Shown here in pieces: positions 15,460 to 23,710 of a DNA stretch of 64,000 nucleotides. Every line of letters begins with the position of its first letter. Within the stretch, counting starts at the first letter, position 1. The position numbers and the translations under genes were made by a program. Source of the stretch: Ruania alba (GTDB lineage Bacteria; Actinomycetota; Actinomycetes; Actinomycetales; Beutenbergiaceae); NCBI RefSeq assembly GCF_900105765.1, contig NZ_FNTX01000001.1, positions 1,708,387 to 1,772,386 on the forward strand, given 5' to 3'. The notes beneath the pieces were generated by a model. It had not been told where the DNA came from, did not search any database, and saw only the letters and a list, made by a program, of their open reading frames with translations.

Positions 15460-16509
15460 TCACACCTTACCGGCGGCTCCGGCCGGTTCCGGTCCCGGCG
15501 CTCCCGGCGACCACCAGTCGAGGTCTCGGCCGTGCGGGTGCGCCGTGCCGAGGGCTTGTCCGTCCAGGCTCAGCACGAATCGGTGCGCCATTTCCCGGAC
15601 GTCCACATCCTCCAGGCCTGCCACCCCCAGGTCGCGGCTCACCGCCAGCCCTTCCAGCCCGATCCGATGCACATCCAGAGCGTCCAGCTCGGATGCGAAC
15701 CGGTGCCGACCGTCCTGATCCAGGTAGGCGGCTGCGGCACTGTGTGTCACCACGACCGGTGCTCCCGGAGCTGCGGTGCGCAACGCTGCGACCGTCTCGG
15801 CGATGTCGTCAGGGAAGGAGCCCGCGCGGATGTCCACACGTGCACGCGCGGCCATCTCCAGCGCCGCCGCGAGCCGCGTCGCGCGTTCGGTGTGCTCGGG
15901 CCAGACGAGGCACCGGAGCCAGCGGCGTTCGTCCGGGTCACCGGCCTGCACCGGGTGCGCATCGAGCCCGAGCCGTGCGGCGATCTCCGGGTGGCGATCG
16001 GGAAGTGGTGGATTGCCCCGGACGCTCGCTTCCAGCAGCACAGCTCCGGGGTCCGAGGCGTCGCCGAGCCGGGTCGTACGACCGTGTTCGTCGGTCCAGG
16101 CGTAGCACCACCGGTCCGGGAGCAGGCACAGACCAGCGCTGGCACCGAGCTCCAGCAACGCGAGCGGGCCGCCGACCAGTCCAAGTGCCGGCAGCATCAC
16201 CGCACATCGCGCGGCCTCGTTGGTCTGCGTGGCACGAGCTCTCATCAGCGCCGCGACCTCCGCCGTCTGTTGCCGCAACTGTGCCAAGGCGGCGGCCGGG
16301 TCCTCGACCGGGGCGCCGAACCACCGCAGTGCACCGAACAGCAGGTTCGGCTGCCGCTTCGAGCGTGGGAGGGCGTCGAGGAAGGCGATGGTGGTCGGGT
16401 CGTCCGCGACTGCCTCGGCCAGTGCCTGGTACTGCGGTGACGAACCACGCGCCTCTACCTGGGCCCAGGAACGGTAGAACGCGGCGGTATCGCGTGCCTG
16501 TGTCTGCAT
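15460..16509 (-). CDS. DUF2332 family protein
   Basis: This 349-residue cytoplasmic protein belongs to the DUF2332 family, widespread in actinobacteria with no assigned activity. Recognisable segments are ARGSSPQYQALAEAVADD, QPNLLFGALRW, LLELGASAGLCLLPDRW (a loop resembling the SAM-binding motif of methyltransferases) and the C-terminal HPHGRDLDWW. The GASAGL segment suggests a nucleotide- or SAM-binding fold, but that is only inference. It sits between rluB and tyrA with 4-base gaps on both sides, so it belongs to the operon. Confidence 0.85.
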   Translation of the reverse strand: MQTQARDTAAFYRSWAQVEARGSSPQYQALAEAVADDPTTIAFLDALPRSKRQPNLLFGALRWFGAPVEDPAAALAQLRQQTAEVAALMRARATQTNEAARCAVMLPALGLVGGPLALLELGASAGLCLLPDRWCYAWTDEHGRTTRLGDASDPGAVLLEASVRGNPPLPDRHPEIAARLGLDAHPVQAGDPDERRWLRCLVWPEHTERATRLAAALEMAARARVDIRAGSFPDDIAETVAALRTAAPGAPVVVTHSAAAAYLDQDGRHRFASELDALDVHRIGLEGLAVSRDLGVAGLEDVDVREMAHRFVLSLDGQALGTAHPHGRDLDWWSPGAPGPEPAGAAGKV

Positions 16510-16513
16510 TCGA

Positions 16514-17320
16514 CTACAGCTGTACTGCGGTCATCAGGCTGCCCAGCTCACGTCCCTCGATCACGCGCGTACGGCCGGGTTTGAGGTGGCCGAGCCGGAT
16601 CGGACCGATGGTGGTCCTGCTGAGCTGGGTGACCGGGTGCCCGACCTCCTCGAACAGCCGGCGGACGATGTGCTTGCGCCCCTCGTGCAGCACCACCTCC
16701 ACCACGCTCGCCTGCGGCGTGGTCTCGAGCACCGTGAAGGCGTCCACGCGCACCGTGCCGTCCTCGAGCACGATCCCGTCCTTGAGCCGGCCGCCGAGGC
16801 CGCGCGCGACCGCGCCCTCGACCTTCGCGACGTAGGTCTTCGGAATCTCGTACGAGGGGTGGGTGAGGCGGTGCGCGAGGTCGCCGTCGTTGGTCAGCAG
16901 GATCAGCCCGGTCGTCTCAGCGTCCAGCCGCCCGACGTGGAAGAGCCGCTCCCGGCGATCAGCCACGTACTGGGACAGGTCCGGGCGTCCCGACTCGTCC
17001 GCCATCGTGGAGTAGACCCCGGCCGGCTTGTGCAGGGCGATGGTGACCAGCGAGTCGTCCAGCTGTACGCGCAACCCGTTCACGTGGATCACCGCACGCT
17101 TCGGGTCCACCCGTACGCCCAGTTCGCGCATCTGGACCCCGTCCACACTCACCCGCCCGGCAGCGATGAGTTCCTCGCAGGCCCGGCGGGAACCGAAACC
17201 GGCACCGGCCAGGACCTTCTGCAGCCGGACGCCGTCGGGGGTGTGCACATCACGGGCCGGGTGCGGCGAACGCTGCTGGCGGTTGCTGCGGCGGCCGCCG
17301 CGGGAGGTGGAGGGTGTCAT
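16514..17320 (-). CDS. rluB: 23S rRNA pseudouridine synthase RluB type
   Basis: The 268-residue protein begins with a basic tail and an S4 RNA-binding domain (VRLQKVLAGAGFGSRRACEE), followed by the RsuA/RluB/E/F catalytic domain. The catalytic Asp lies in VGRLDAETTGLILLTNDG, and the C-terminal motifs are EGRKHIVRRLFEEVGHPVTQL and RTTIGPI. It converts a uridine in the peptidyl-transferase region of 23S rRNA to pseudouridine. The ATG overlaps the scpB stop (ATGA). Placement after scpA-scpB is characteristic of rluB in Gram-positive bacteria. Confidence 0.93.
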   Translation of the reverse strand: MTPSTSRGGRRSNRQQRSPHPARDVHTPDGVRLQKVLAGAGFGSRRACEELIAAGRVSVDGVQMRELGVRVDPKRAVIHVNGLRVQLDDSLVTIALHKPAGVYSTMADESGRPDLSQYVADRRERLFHVGRLDAETTGLILLTNDGDLAHRLTHPSYEIPKTYVAKVEGAVARGLGGRLKDGIVLEDGTVRVDAFTVLETTPQASVVEVVLHEGRKHIVRRLFEEVGHPVTQLSRTTIGPIRLGHLKPGRTRVIEGRELGSLMTAVQL

Positions 17321-17949
17321 CGTGTGCCGCTTCCGTCGATGTCGTCGAAGCTGTCCATGTCGGGCAGGTAGGGAGCCAGGGGTGGCAGGTCGTCGAGGCT
17401 ACGCAGTCCGAGCCGCTCCACGAAGTAGGAGGTGGTCCGGTAGAGCGTGGCACCACCCTCGGCGTCCTGGCCGGCCTCCTCCACCAGTCCGCGTGCGAGC
17501 AGGGTACGCACGACCGAGTCCACGTTCACGCCGCGGATGGCCGAGATCCTGCCCCTCGAGACCGGTTGCCGGTAGGCGATCACTGCGAGGGTCTCCAGCG
17601 CGGCCTGGGTGAGCCGCGCGGTCTGCCCGTCGATGACGAAGGCATCCACGGCGTCGCTGAAGGCTGTCGCGGAGTAGAAGCGCCACCCCCCGGCGACCTC
17701 GCGCAGCTCGAACCCGTGCGGGCGCTGCCCACCGGTGTACTCGGCGACCAGACCTTCCAGTGCCGCGGTGACCTCCGCCGTCGGGACCTGCAAGACCGAT
17801 GCGATGCGCTCGGCAGGCACTGGTGACTCGGCCACCATCAGGATGGCCTCCAGCGCGGACGGGAGTCCCCCCGGAGCATCCAGTACGCGCGCGGCGGCGG
17901 GCATCTCCTCCGGCTGCTGCGCCGGCGGTGTGTCCTCGGGCGTGCTCAT
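17317..17949 (-). CDS. scpB: Segregation and condensation protein B
   Basis: The 210-residue product is the kleisin partner ScpB, which binds ScpA and SMC to build the chromosome-condensing complex. Two winged-helix domains are visible: LPSALEAILMVAESPVPAER in the first, and LTQAALETLAVIAYRQPVSR then IRGVNVDSVVRTLL in the second. I start at the ATG 17949 that overlaps the scpA stop; upstream codons in this frame are Arg-rich antisense noise. The acidic C terminus is usual. Confidence 0.94.
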   Translation of the reverse strand: MSTPEDTPPAQQPEEMPAAARVLDAPGGLPSALEAILMVAESPVPAERIASVLQVPTAEVTAALEGLVAEYTGGQRPHGFELREVAGGWRFYSATAFSDAVDAFVIDGQTARLTQAALETLAVIAYRQPVSRGRISAIRGVNVDSVVRTLLARGLVEEAGQDAEGGATLYRTTSYFVERLGLRSLDDLPPLAPYLPDMDSFDDIDGSGTR

Positions 17950-18890
17950 CCGGGGCCCTCCTGGGTGTCGTCGCTGTTCTCGGTCTCCTCGCCGCCGGCC
18001 CCTGCGTCGACGGCCCCGCCCGAGTCGTCGTAGTCGTCGATCACATCGACGTCCCCTGCATCGGCACCGGTCCACCGCACGGTCAGCTCCCCGAGCGGAT
18101 CGGCCTGGTCGAAGCCGATGGCTCCCTCACGGTACAGCTCGAGCAATGCCAGGAAACGCGCCACCACCACCGGTGTCCCGTCCGCGTCATCGGTGAGCGT
18201 CCGGAAGGACAGACTCCGGGAACGCCGCAGTCGGTCCACCATCATCGCTGCCTGCTCACGCACGCTCACCGCAGGGTTGTGCAGATGGGAGATGTCCACA
18301 CCCTCGGCAGCAGGTTTCGGCGCCAGGGCCTGGGCCGCAAGGGCTGCCAGGTCCTCGGGTCCGATCTGCATGATGAGCTCGGGCAGCAGGGCGGCGAACC
18401 GGGGTTCGAGCGCTACCTCCCGGGGGTGGGCGCGGCCCGCCCGTTCCCAGGCGGCGCCGAGGTGGGCAGCCACCTCCTTGAAGGCGCGGTATTGCAGCAG
18501 GCGTGCGAAGAGCAGGTCCCGGGCCTCCAGCAGCTCCAGGTCCTCAGCGTCCTCGACCGCGCCGCGCGGGAGCAGTCGTGCCGCCTTCAGGTCCAGCAGC
18601 GTGGAGGCGATCACGAGGAACTCGCTCGCCTGGGACAGGTCCCACTCCTCCTGCCCGCGAATGTGGGCGATGAAGTCGTCGGTCACCACCGCCAGTGCCA
18701 CCTCGGTGACGTCCATCTTGTGCTTGGCGATCAGGGAGAGCAGCAGGTCGAACGGACCGGAGAAGTTCTCCAGCCGCACCTCGAACGTCGCCCGGTGGTG
18801 GGCGCTCGCTGTGCGCGCGTCCGCTCCGTCGACCAAGCCGTCCGGTGAGTCCTCGACGGCGGAACTCGCCACAGGTTCGACCGTCACCAC
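17946..18890 (-). CDS. scpA: Segregation and condensation protein A
   Basis: The 314-residue kleisin links the SMC heads. FEVRLENFSGPFDLLLSLIA is the N-terminal SMC-binding helix region. SQASEFLVIASTLLDLKAARL and ARLLQYRAFKEVA follow, and the C-terminal winged helix includes VARFLALLELYREGAIGFDQ. I chose GTG at 18890 (a second GTG follows at 18887) because the conserved region begins about 40 residues later and parA ends at 18905. The C-terminal 40 residues are strongly acidic. It is cotranscribed with parA and scpB, joining partition and condensation functions. Confidence 0.92.
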   Translation of the reverse strand: MVTVEPVASSAVEDSPDGLVDGADARTASAHHRATFEVRLENFSGPFDLLLSLIAKHKMDVTEVALAVVTDDFIAHIRGQEEWDLSQASEFLVIASTLLDLKAARLLPRGAVEDAEDLELLEARDLLFARLLQYRAFKEVAAHLGAAWERAGRAHPREVALEPRFAALLPELIMQIGPEDLAALAAQALAPKPAAEGVDISHLHNPAVSVREQAAMMVDRLRRSRSLSFRTLTDDADGTPVVVARFLALLELYREGAIGFDQADPLGELTVRWTGADAGDVDVIDDYDDSGGAVDAGAGGEETENSDDTQEGPG

Positions 18891-18904
18891 GGGTGCATCA
18901 GGAG

Positions 18905-19750
18905 TCAGGCCACGTCGCCACGGGCGATGAGCTCGCGCGCGAGCTTGCGGTAGTTGTAGGCGCCGGCATGGTTCGGGGCGTAGGTGGTGATCGGCTCGGT
19001 CGCCACCGAGGCGTCCGGGAACTTCACCGTCCGCGCAATCACCGTGTCGAAGACGGTCTCGCCGAACGCCTCCCTCACTCGCGCGAGCACCTCGCGGGAG
19101 TGCAACGTGCGGTTGTCCACCATGGTGGCGAGGATGCCGTCGGTGTGCAGGCGCGGGTTCAGGCGGTCCCGCACCTTGTCGATCGTCTCCACCAGCAGGG
19201 CCACGCCGCGCAGCGCGAAGAACTCGGTCTCCAGCGGAATGATCACCCCGTGGGCCGCCGTCAGGGCGTTGACCGTGAGCAGCCCGAGCGAGGGTTGGCA
19301 GTCGATCAGGATCACGTCGTAGTCGTCCGCGACGGGGCGCAGCACGCGGCCGAGCGCCTGCTCGCGGGCCACCTCGTTCACCAGCTGCACCTCGGCCGCA
19401 GAGAGGTCGATGTTCGCCGGCACGAGGTCCAGGTCCGGAACCACGGTCTGCTGGATGACCTGGTGGATGTCCGGCTTGGCGGCCATCAGCTCGGTGTAGA
19501 CGGTCTGATCGAGCTCGTGCGCGTTGAAGCCGAGACCGGCCGACGCGGCGCCCTGCGGGTCGAAATCGACGATCAGGACCTTGCGGCCGTACTCCGCCAG
19601 CGCGGCGCCGAGGTTGATGGTCGTGGTGGTCTTTCCCACCCCGCCCTTCTGGTTGCACATGGCAATGATGCGCGCCGGGCCGTGCCCGTTCAGCGGCTCC
19701 GGTACGGGGAAGTCGCGGTCGGTGCGGAGCTCGGTTGCATCGGTACTCAC
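18905..19750 (-). CDS. parA: ParA/Soj-type partition ATPase
   Basis: The 281-residue protein is a deviant Walker ATPase: KGGVGKTT at residues 35-42, VDFDPQGAASAGLG, DVILIDCQPSLG and PLETEFFALRG are all present. In many actinobacteria this gene heads the scpA-scpB-rluB operon and is distinct from the origin-proximal parAB pair. No parB is present here, which fits that second copy. I chose GTG 19750 because a good promoter pair ends 7 bases upstream (leaderless). The in-frame upstream codons overlap the promoter. Confidence 0.9.
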   Translation of the reverse strand: MSTDATELRTDRDFPVPEPLNGHGPARIIAMCNQKGGVGKTTTTINLGAALAEYGRKVLIVDFDPQGAASAGLGFNAHELDQTVYTELMAAKPDIHQVIQQTVVPDLDLVPANIDLSAAEVQLVNEVAREQALGRVLRPVADDYDVILIDCQPSLGLLTVNALTAAHGVIIPLETEFFALRGVALLVETIDKVRDRLNPRLHTDGILATMVDNRTLHSREVLARVREAFGETVFDTVIARTVKFPDASVATEPITTYAPNHAGAYNYRKLARELIARGDVA

Positions 19751-19757
19751 CCCGCCA

Positions 19758-19786
19758 AACCTACTGGCCACTGGGGCCATTACCAA
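19758..19786 (-). promoter_or_regulatory. Leaderless promoter of the parA-to-der operon
   Basis: On the minus strand TTGGTA (19786-19781), 17 bases and TAGGTT (19763-19758) end 7 bases before the GTG at 19750. No Shine-Dalgarno precedes that codon. This supports both the short parA start and a leaderless transcript. Confidence 0.6.
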
Positions 19787-20014
19787 CCGCGCACGCCGTT
19801 CAGGGCGTGACCAGTGCGGGTAGTCCGGGCTCGTTGCGGGGTACTCCGGCTCCCCTCAGGTCCTGACGAGAGCGGGTCACGTCGACGTCGGGCCGACGAT
19901 CGCGGCGTGCGCATTATTCCCTTGGCTGTGCCAGATCATGGGTGCCAGGCTGTCTGCGGACCGTACCCGCGCCGCCCGATCGGGCCGCGCGGCCAAGACG
20001 AAGGAGGTGGCGAG
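19787..20014. other. Intergenic stretch with no gene seen
   Basis: Between the parA promoter and the small leader frame I see no conserved coding pattern, tRNA or strong terminator. A CATTAT hexamer near 19912 could serve as a weak -10 for the rightward genes, but no matching -35 is evident. Confidence 0.4.
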
Positions 20015-20122
20015 ATGACCGTCACGATGCGTTCGACCATCCCCACCTGCTGCGTTCTTGGAGCCTCACGTGAGCACACCTTCCTCTCCCTTCGACCTAC
20101 CCGGCGGGTTCGATCTCGCTGA
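20015..20122 (+). CDS. Possible 35-residue leader peptide ahead of RIO kinase
   Basis: An ATG at 20015 follows a near-perfect Shine-Dalgarno (AAGGAGGTG at 20001-20009, 5 bases away), the strongest in this part of the window. The frame runs 35 codons, contains a Cys-Cys pair at residues 12-13 and ends at 20122, 52 bases inside the RIO kinase gene in a different frame. No annotated gene otherwise uses this ribosome site. It could be a regulatory leader peptide or a coupled upstream frame that tunes kinase translation. It could also be chance. No homologue is recognised. Confidence 0.4.
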   Translation: MTVTMRSTIPTCCVLGASREHTFLSLRPTRRVRSR

Positions 20123-20882
20123 CGACCAACGCTGGACCATGTACGGCGAACCCGGGGTCCTCACCGGACCCGCGCCCGTCCCGGACTGGCTCATCACTGA
20201 CGACGGCGCCGTCGAAACCGAGATTGGCACCCTGAAGTCCGGCAAGGAAGCCGACGTGGACCTGTTGGAACGATCGGCGGCTGGTCGCGCCCACCTCCTC
20301 GCCGCGAAGCGATACCGATCGCGGACCCATCGTGACTTCCACCGCGACTCCACCTATACCGAGGGCCGGCGCGAACGTCGTTCCCGAGACCAGCGAGCGG
20401 TGGCACGCGGCACCCGATACGGCCGCACGGTGCAGGCAGGACAATGGGCGGCCACCGAGTTCTCCGTGCTCTGCGATCTGGCCGCCGCCGGGGCGCCTGT
20501 GCCCTACCCGGTGCAGCTGGACGGCACCGAGATCCTGATGGAGCTCGTCACCGACACCGCTGGAGACCCAGCGCCGCGGCTGGCCGCGACACGACCGGAC
20601 CGCGCACTGCTCGCCCGCTATTGGGAGGACGTGCGCCGTGCCCTGCGGATGTTTGCCTCCCGACAGCTCGCGCACGGCGACCTCTCCCCGTACAACGTGC
20701 TCGCCACCGGTGAGCGGATCGTGGTGATCGACGTGCCGCAGGTGGTGGACCTGGTGGCGAACCCGCACGGTATCGAGATCCTCGACCGGGACTGCCGCAC
20801 CATGTGCACCTGGTTCACCTCCCACGGTCTGCCACAGGACCCGGACGTGCTGCTCGCCGAGCTGATCTCGTTCGCATGGTGA
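20070..20882 (+). CDS. RIO1-family serine/threonine kinase
   Basis: The 270-residue protein has the compact RIO kinase core. A glycine-poor ATP loop (IGTLKSGKEADVDLL) is followed by an AAKRYR lysine, and the catalytic loop is LAHGDLSPYNVL, with Asp and Asn as in RIO kinases. The metal-binding segment is IVVIDVPQVVDL (Asp in place of DFG), followed by HGIEILDRDC. RIO1 kinases act in ribosome maturation in archaea and eukaryotes. In bacteria the substrate is unknown. I chose GTG 20070, preceded by GGAG, over TTG 20058. A short upstream frame with a strong ribosome site overlaps its first 17 codons. Confidence 0.88.
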   Translation: MSTPSSPFDLPGGFDLADDQRWTMYGEPGVLTGPAPVPDWLITDDGAVETEIGTLKSGKEADVDLLERSAAGRAHLLAAKRYRSRTHRDFHRDSTYTEGRRERRSRDQRAVARGTRYGRTVQAGQWAATEFSVLCDLAAAGAPVPYPVQLDGTEILMELVTDTAGDPAPRLAATRPDRALLARYWEDVRRALRMFASRQLAHGDLSPYNVLATGERIVVIDVPQVVDLVANPHGIEILDRDCRTMCTWFTSHGLPQDPDVLLAELISFAW

Positions 20883-20902
20883 CCACTCGTAGGCTGAGGC
20901 TC

Positions 20903-22111
20903 ATGTCCGCACCGCACCCACAGCCCACTGTCCGCCGGTACACCCGCGAGGACCAGATCGCCGGGCGCCGTCTCGGCGCAGAAGCCTTCGGGATGCCCGC
21001 CGGCGGGCCACCACCGGTCACGGACGAGCCCTGGCCCGTCCCGGGTGTGCAGCACTGGGGCGCTTTCGACGGCGCCACACTCGCAGGCCAGATGGTCGTC
21101 GACGACTTCGAGTCCTGGTGGACCGGGTCGCTGGTTCCCACGGCCGGGATCGCAGGAGTCACGGTGGCCGCGGAGTACCGCGGTCACGGCCTGGTGGAGG
21201 GCCTCTTCCGTGCCGCCCTCGGCGCCTCTCGCGAGCAGGGTGCGGTGATCTCTACCCTGTTCCCGAGTGCCCCGGGCATCTACCGGTCGTTCGGTTACGA
21301 GCTGGTCGGCAGCTTCGACACCGTGCGGGTCCCCACGGCAGCGGCGGCCATGGTGCGCGGTGGCGATCGCCTCCGGGTCCGGCGGGCTGCAGTCGCCGAC
21401 GTCCCCGCGGTCCGTGCCGTCTACGACGCCTGGGCGGCCAGCCAGTGCGGGCCGCTGAGCCGGCGTGGCGCCCCGTTCACTGCCACCGACGAGCAGTACC
21501 TCGACCGGTTCACCGGGGTGACCGTGGTGGAGAACCCGAGCGGCGCCGTCATCGGCTACGCCTCCTGGAGGCGTGGTCCCCAGGAGGACAGCGCGCTGGA
21601 GGTGACCGATCTGCTGGCGCTGACCGCGGACGGGTACCGCGCGTTGTGGAGGATCCTGGGCTCGCACGCCAGCATCATCCCCTCGCTGCATCTCAAGACC
21701 TCCGGTGCCGATCCGGCACGTCTGTTCCTGCCGACCACGGACTGGTCGGTGATCGGTCGGCAGGACTACATGCTGCGGGTGGACGACGTGCCCGGCGCCT
21801 TCGCCGCACGTCGCCTCCGCGGCACCGCTGAGGCGACGTTCACCGTGGCCGGTGACCGACTCGGGGTGGGAGACGGCACGTACCGGCTCACCGTGGCGGA
21901 CGGGGCGTCCCGGTGCGAACGGGTCACCTCCGCAGCACCCGACGGCGTCCCCACCTTCACACCGCAGGGCCTCGCGCTGCTCTGGGCCGGGGTGCAGAAC
22001 TGCGCGACCCTCCGCTTGCTCGGCCACCTCGACGGCGGGGATCCGGAGACCGACGCCGCCCTGGACCAAGTGCTCGCCGGGCCCGAGGTCCAGATCCGGA
22101 ACCACTTCTGA
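20903..22111 (+). CDS. Eis-like GNAT N-acetyltransferase
   Basis: The 402-residue protein matches the Eis (enhanced intracellular survival) layout. An N-terminal GNAT domain contains GITVAAEYRGHGLVEGLFRA-type acetyl-CoA binding (actual GVTVAAEYRGHGLVEGL) and ISTLFPSAPGIYRSFGYE, a second GNAT-like domain follows, and a C-terminal sterol-carrier-like domain ends at the free carboxylate used in catalysis (VQIRNHF). Mycobacterial Eis acetylates aminoglycosides at several amines and also protein lysines. The native substrate here is unknown. I chose ATG 20903; ATG 20876 is in frame but overlaps the RIO kinase end. Confidence 0.85.
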   Translation: MSAPHPQPTVRRYTREDQIAGRRLGAEAFGMPAGGPPPVTDEPWPVPGVQHWGAFDGATLAGQMVVDDFESWWTGSLVPTAGIAGVTVAAEYRGHGLVEGLFRAALGASREQGAVISTLFPSAPGIYRSFGYELVGSFDTVRVPTAAAAMVRGGDRLRVRRAAVADVPAVRAVYDAWAASQCGPLSRRGAPFTATDEQYLDRFTGVTVVENPSGAVIGYASWRRGPQEDSALEVTDLLALTADGYRALWRILGSHASIIPSLHLKTSGADPARLFLPTTDWSVIGRQDYMLRVDDVPGAFAARRLRGTAEATFTVAGDRLGVGDGTYRLTVADGASRCERVTSAAPDGVPTFTPQGLALLWAGVQNCATLRLLGHLDGGDPETDAALDQVLAGPEVQIRNHF

Positions 22112-22232
22112 ACGAGCGACCCGGTGCTCGACGGCGGCCCGCGCTCGCAGCGCACCAGAAACGCCACCGAGCCCGGAGGATGACTGCTAGCGTGCGAGAC
22201 GCACCGCATTGGGTCGAGGGGGTCATGTTCTG

Positions 22233-23684
22233 ATGGAAATACTCGCAGGAGCCGGGGCCGTGGCGGTCATCGGAATCGTCGGCGCCGTTCTGGTCGTCGC
22301 ACTCGTGATCGGGTTGATCGTGTTCCGGTCCTGGGTGAAAGTGGCCCGCGCCGACGAAGCGCTGGTCGTCTCCGGTGTGAAGCAGCGTGGCGTCGACGGC
22401 GAGCCGGAGAGTTCCGTGCGCGTGGTCGTCAACGGTCGGGCTGTGGTCAACCCGATGACGCAGCGGCACGAGGTCATCTCGTTGCGTTCCCGACAGGTGA
22501 CGATGAACGCCGAGGCACAGTCCGAGGATGGAGTGACGCTCGACGTCGAGGCGGTCGCCATCGTGAAGATCGGTTCGCACCCCGCCTACGTGAAACGCGC
22601 CGCCGAACGGTTCGCCTCGCAGGACTCCGCCATCGAGGTCTTCACCACCGAACAGCTCGAGGGCGCCCTGCGCGGCGTTGTCGCGAAGTTGCCGGTGATC
22701 GACCTGATGCGCGACCGCAAGCGGTTCTCCGAGCAGATCGCCACCGACGTCTCGCTGGAGCTGGAGGAGCAGGGTCTCATCCTCGACTCCTTCCAGATCA
22801 AGGGCATCACCGACAACGTGGGCTACATCCAGTCCCTCGGTGCACCGGAGATCCAGTCCAAGCGCCAGGCCGCAGAGATTGCCGAGACCAACGCCGAACG
22901 CGCCGTCCGGCAACAGCAGATCACCAACGAGGAAGCCAACCTCGTCGAGCAGACCGAGTACGACAAGAACCTCGCCGCCTCCAAGTCCGAGGTGGGCCGG
23001 GCCAACGCCCAGGCGCTCCAGGCCGAAGCGCTCGCCAAGGCCGAGGCCGAGCAGCAGGTGCTGAAGCAGGAGGCCGAGAACACGCAGGCCCGCCTGGACT
23101 CCGACGTCAAGCGGGTTGCCGACGCCGATCTCTACCGTGCGTCCAAGGCCGCAGACGCTGACGCCTATCGCCTCACGAAGGAAGCGGAGGCGCAGGCAAC
23201 GATCGCGAGCCGGGAAGCCGAGGCCACCCGGGTGCGTGCCGAGGCGGACGCGGAGGCCACTCGTCTCGCCGGTGAAGCACACGGGCAGTCGATCCGCGCC
23301 GAGGCGGACGCCCTGGCCACGCACCAGGAGGCGTTGCTCATGCAGCGCGTCGTCGACGCCCTGCCCGAGCTCATGACGCAGTTCGCGAAGGGATATGCCA
23401 CGATCGGCGAGGTCACCGTCGTCAGCAACGGAAGCACCGAATCCGGCGCCAGCGGGGTGCTCGCCAACGAGAGCTCGGTGGCCATGCGCGGTGTATTCGA
23501 CTCCGTGCGGGCGGCGACCGGTATCGATCTGGGCGAGGTCATCCAGGGCCGCGCCGTCGGACGAGCCTTCGCCGACGGCGCCCACCCCGAGCCCTCCGCC
23601 ACTGACAGTCACCCGTCACCGGCCGCCCCCGACGAGGGGCCCGACGTTGCCCCTCCCGCAGACCCGACGCCCCCGGCGCAGTAG
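22233..23684 (+). CDS. Flotillin-like SPFH domain membrane protein
   Basis: The 483-residue protein has one N-terminal transmembrane helix (VAVIGIVGAVLVVALVIGLI), an SPFH/band-7 domain (KVARADEALVVSGVKQRGVD to GYIQSLGAPEIQSKR), and a long Ala/Glu-rich coiled coil of about 150 residues (EAEAQATIASREAEATRVRA). A Pro-rich tail follows, typical of flotillins that scaffold membrane microdomains. GAGGGGG precedes the ATG. No NfeD-like partner, the usual operon mate, is visible. A TAGCGT -10-like box lies near 22188. The next gene is convergent. Confidence 0.87.
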   Translation: MEILAGAGAVAVIGIVGAVLVVALVIGLIVFRSWVKVARADEALVVSGVKQRGVDGEPESSVRVVVNGRAVVNPMTQRHEVISLRSRQVTMNAEAQSEDGVTLDVEAVAIVKIGSHPAYVKRAAERFASQDSAIEVFTTEQLEGALRGVVAKLPVIDLMRDRKRFSEQIATDVSLELEEQGLILDSFQIKGITDNVGYIQSLGAPEIQSKRQAAEIAETNAERAVRQQQITNEEANLVEQTEYDKNLAASKSEVGRANAQALQAEALAKAEAEQQVLKQEAENTQARLDSDVKRVADADLYRASKAADADAYRLTKEAEAQATIASREAEATRVRAEADAEATRLAGEAHGQSIRAEADALATHQEALLMQRVVDALPELMTQFAKGYATIGEVTVVSNGSTESGASGVLANESSVAMRGVFDSVRAATGIDLGEVIQGRAVGRAFADGAHPEPSATDSHPSPAAPDEGPDVAPPADPTPPAQ

Positions 23685-23710
23685 CCCCCGCAGGCCGCGC
23701 GCTGCCGGGC

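Noticed and set aside
17946-19658. A 570-codon frame joining scpA to a long upstream extension
   Set aside because: The extension is an out-of-frame reading of parA, rich in Arg and Gly. ScpA similarity begins after GTG 18890.
20015-20122. Cysteine-responsive attenuator ahead of the RIO kinase
   Set aside because: The Cys pair is suggestive, but no alternative hairpins or sulfur-metabolism genes are present. I list only a possible leader peptide.
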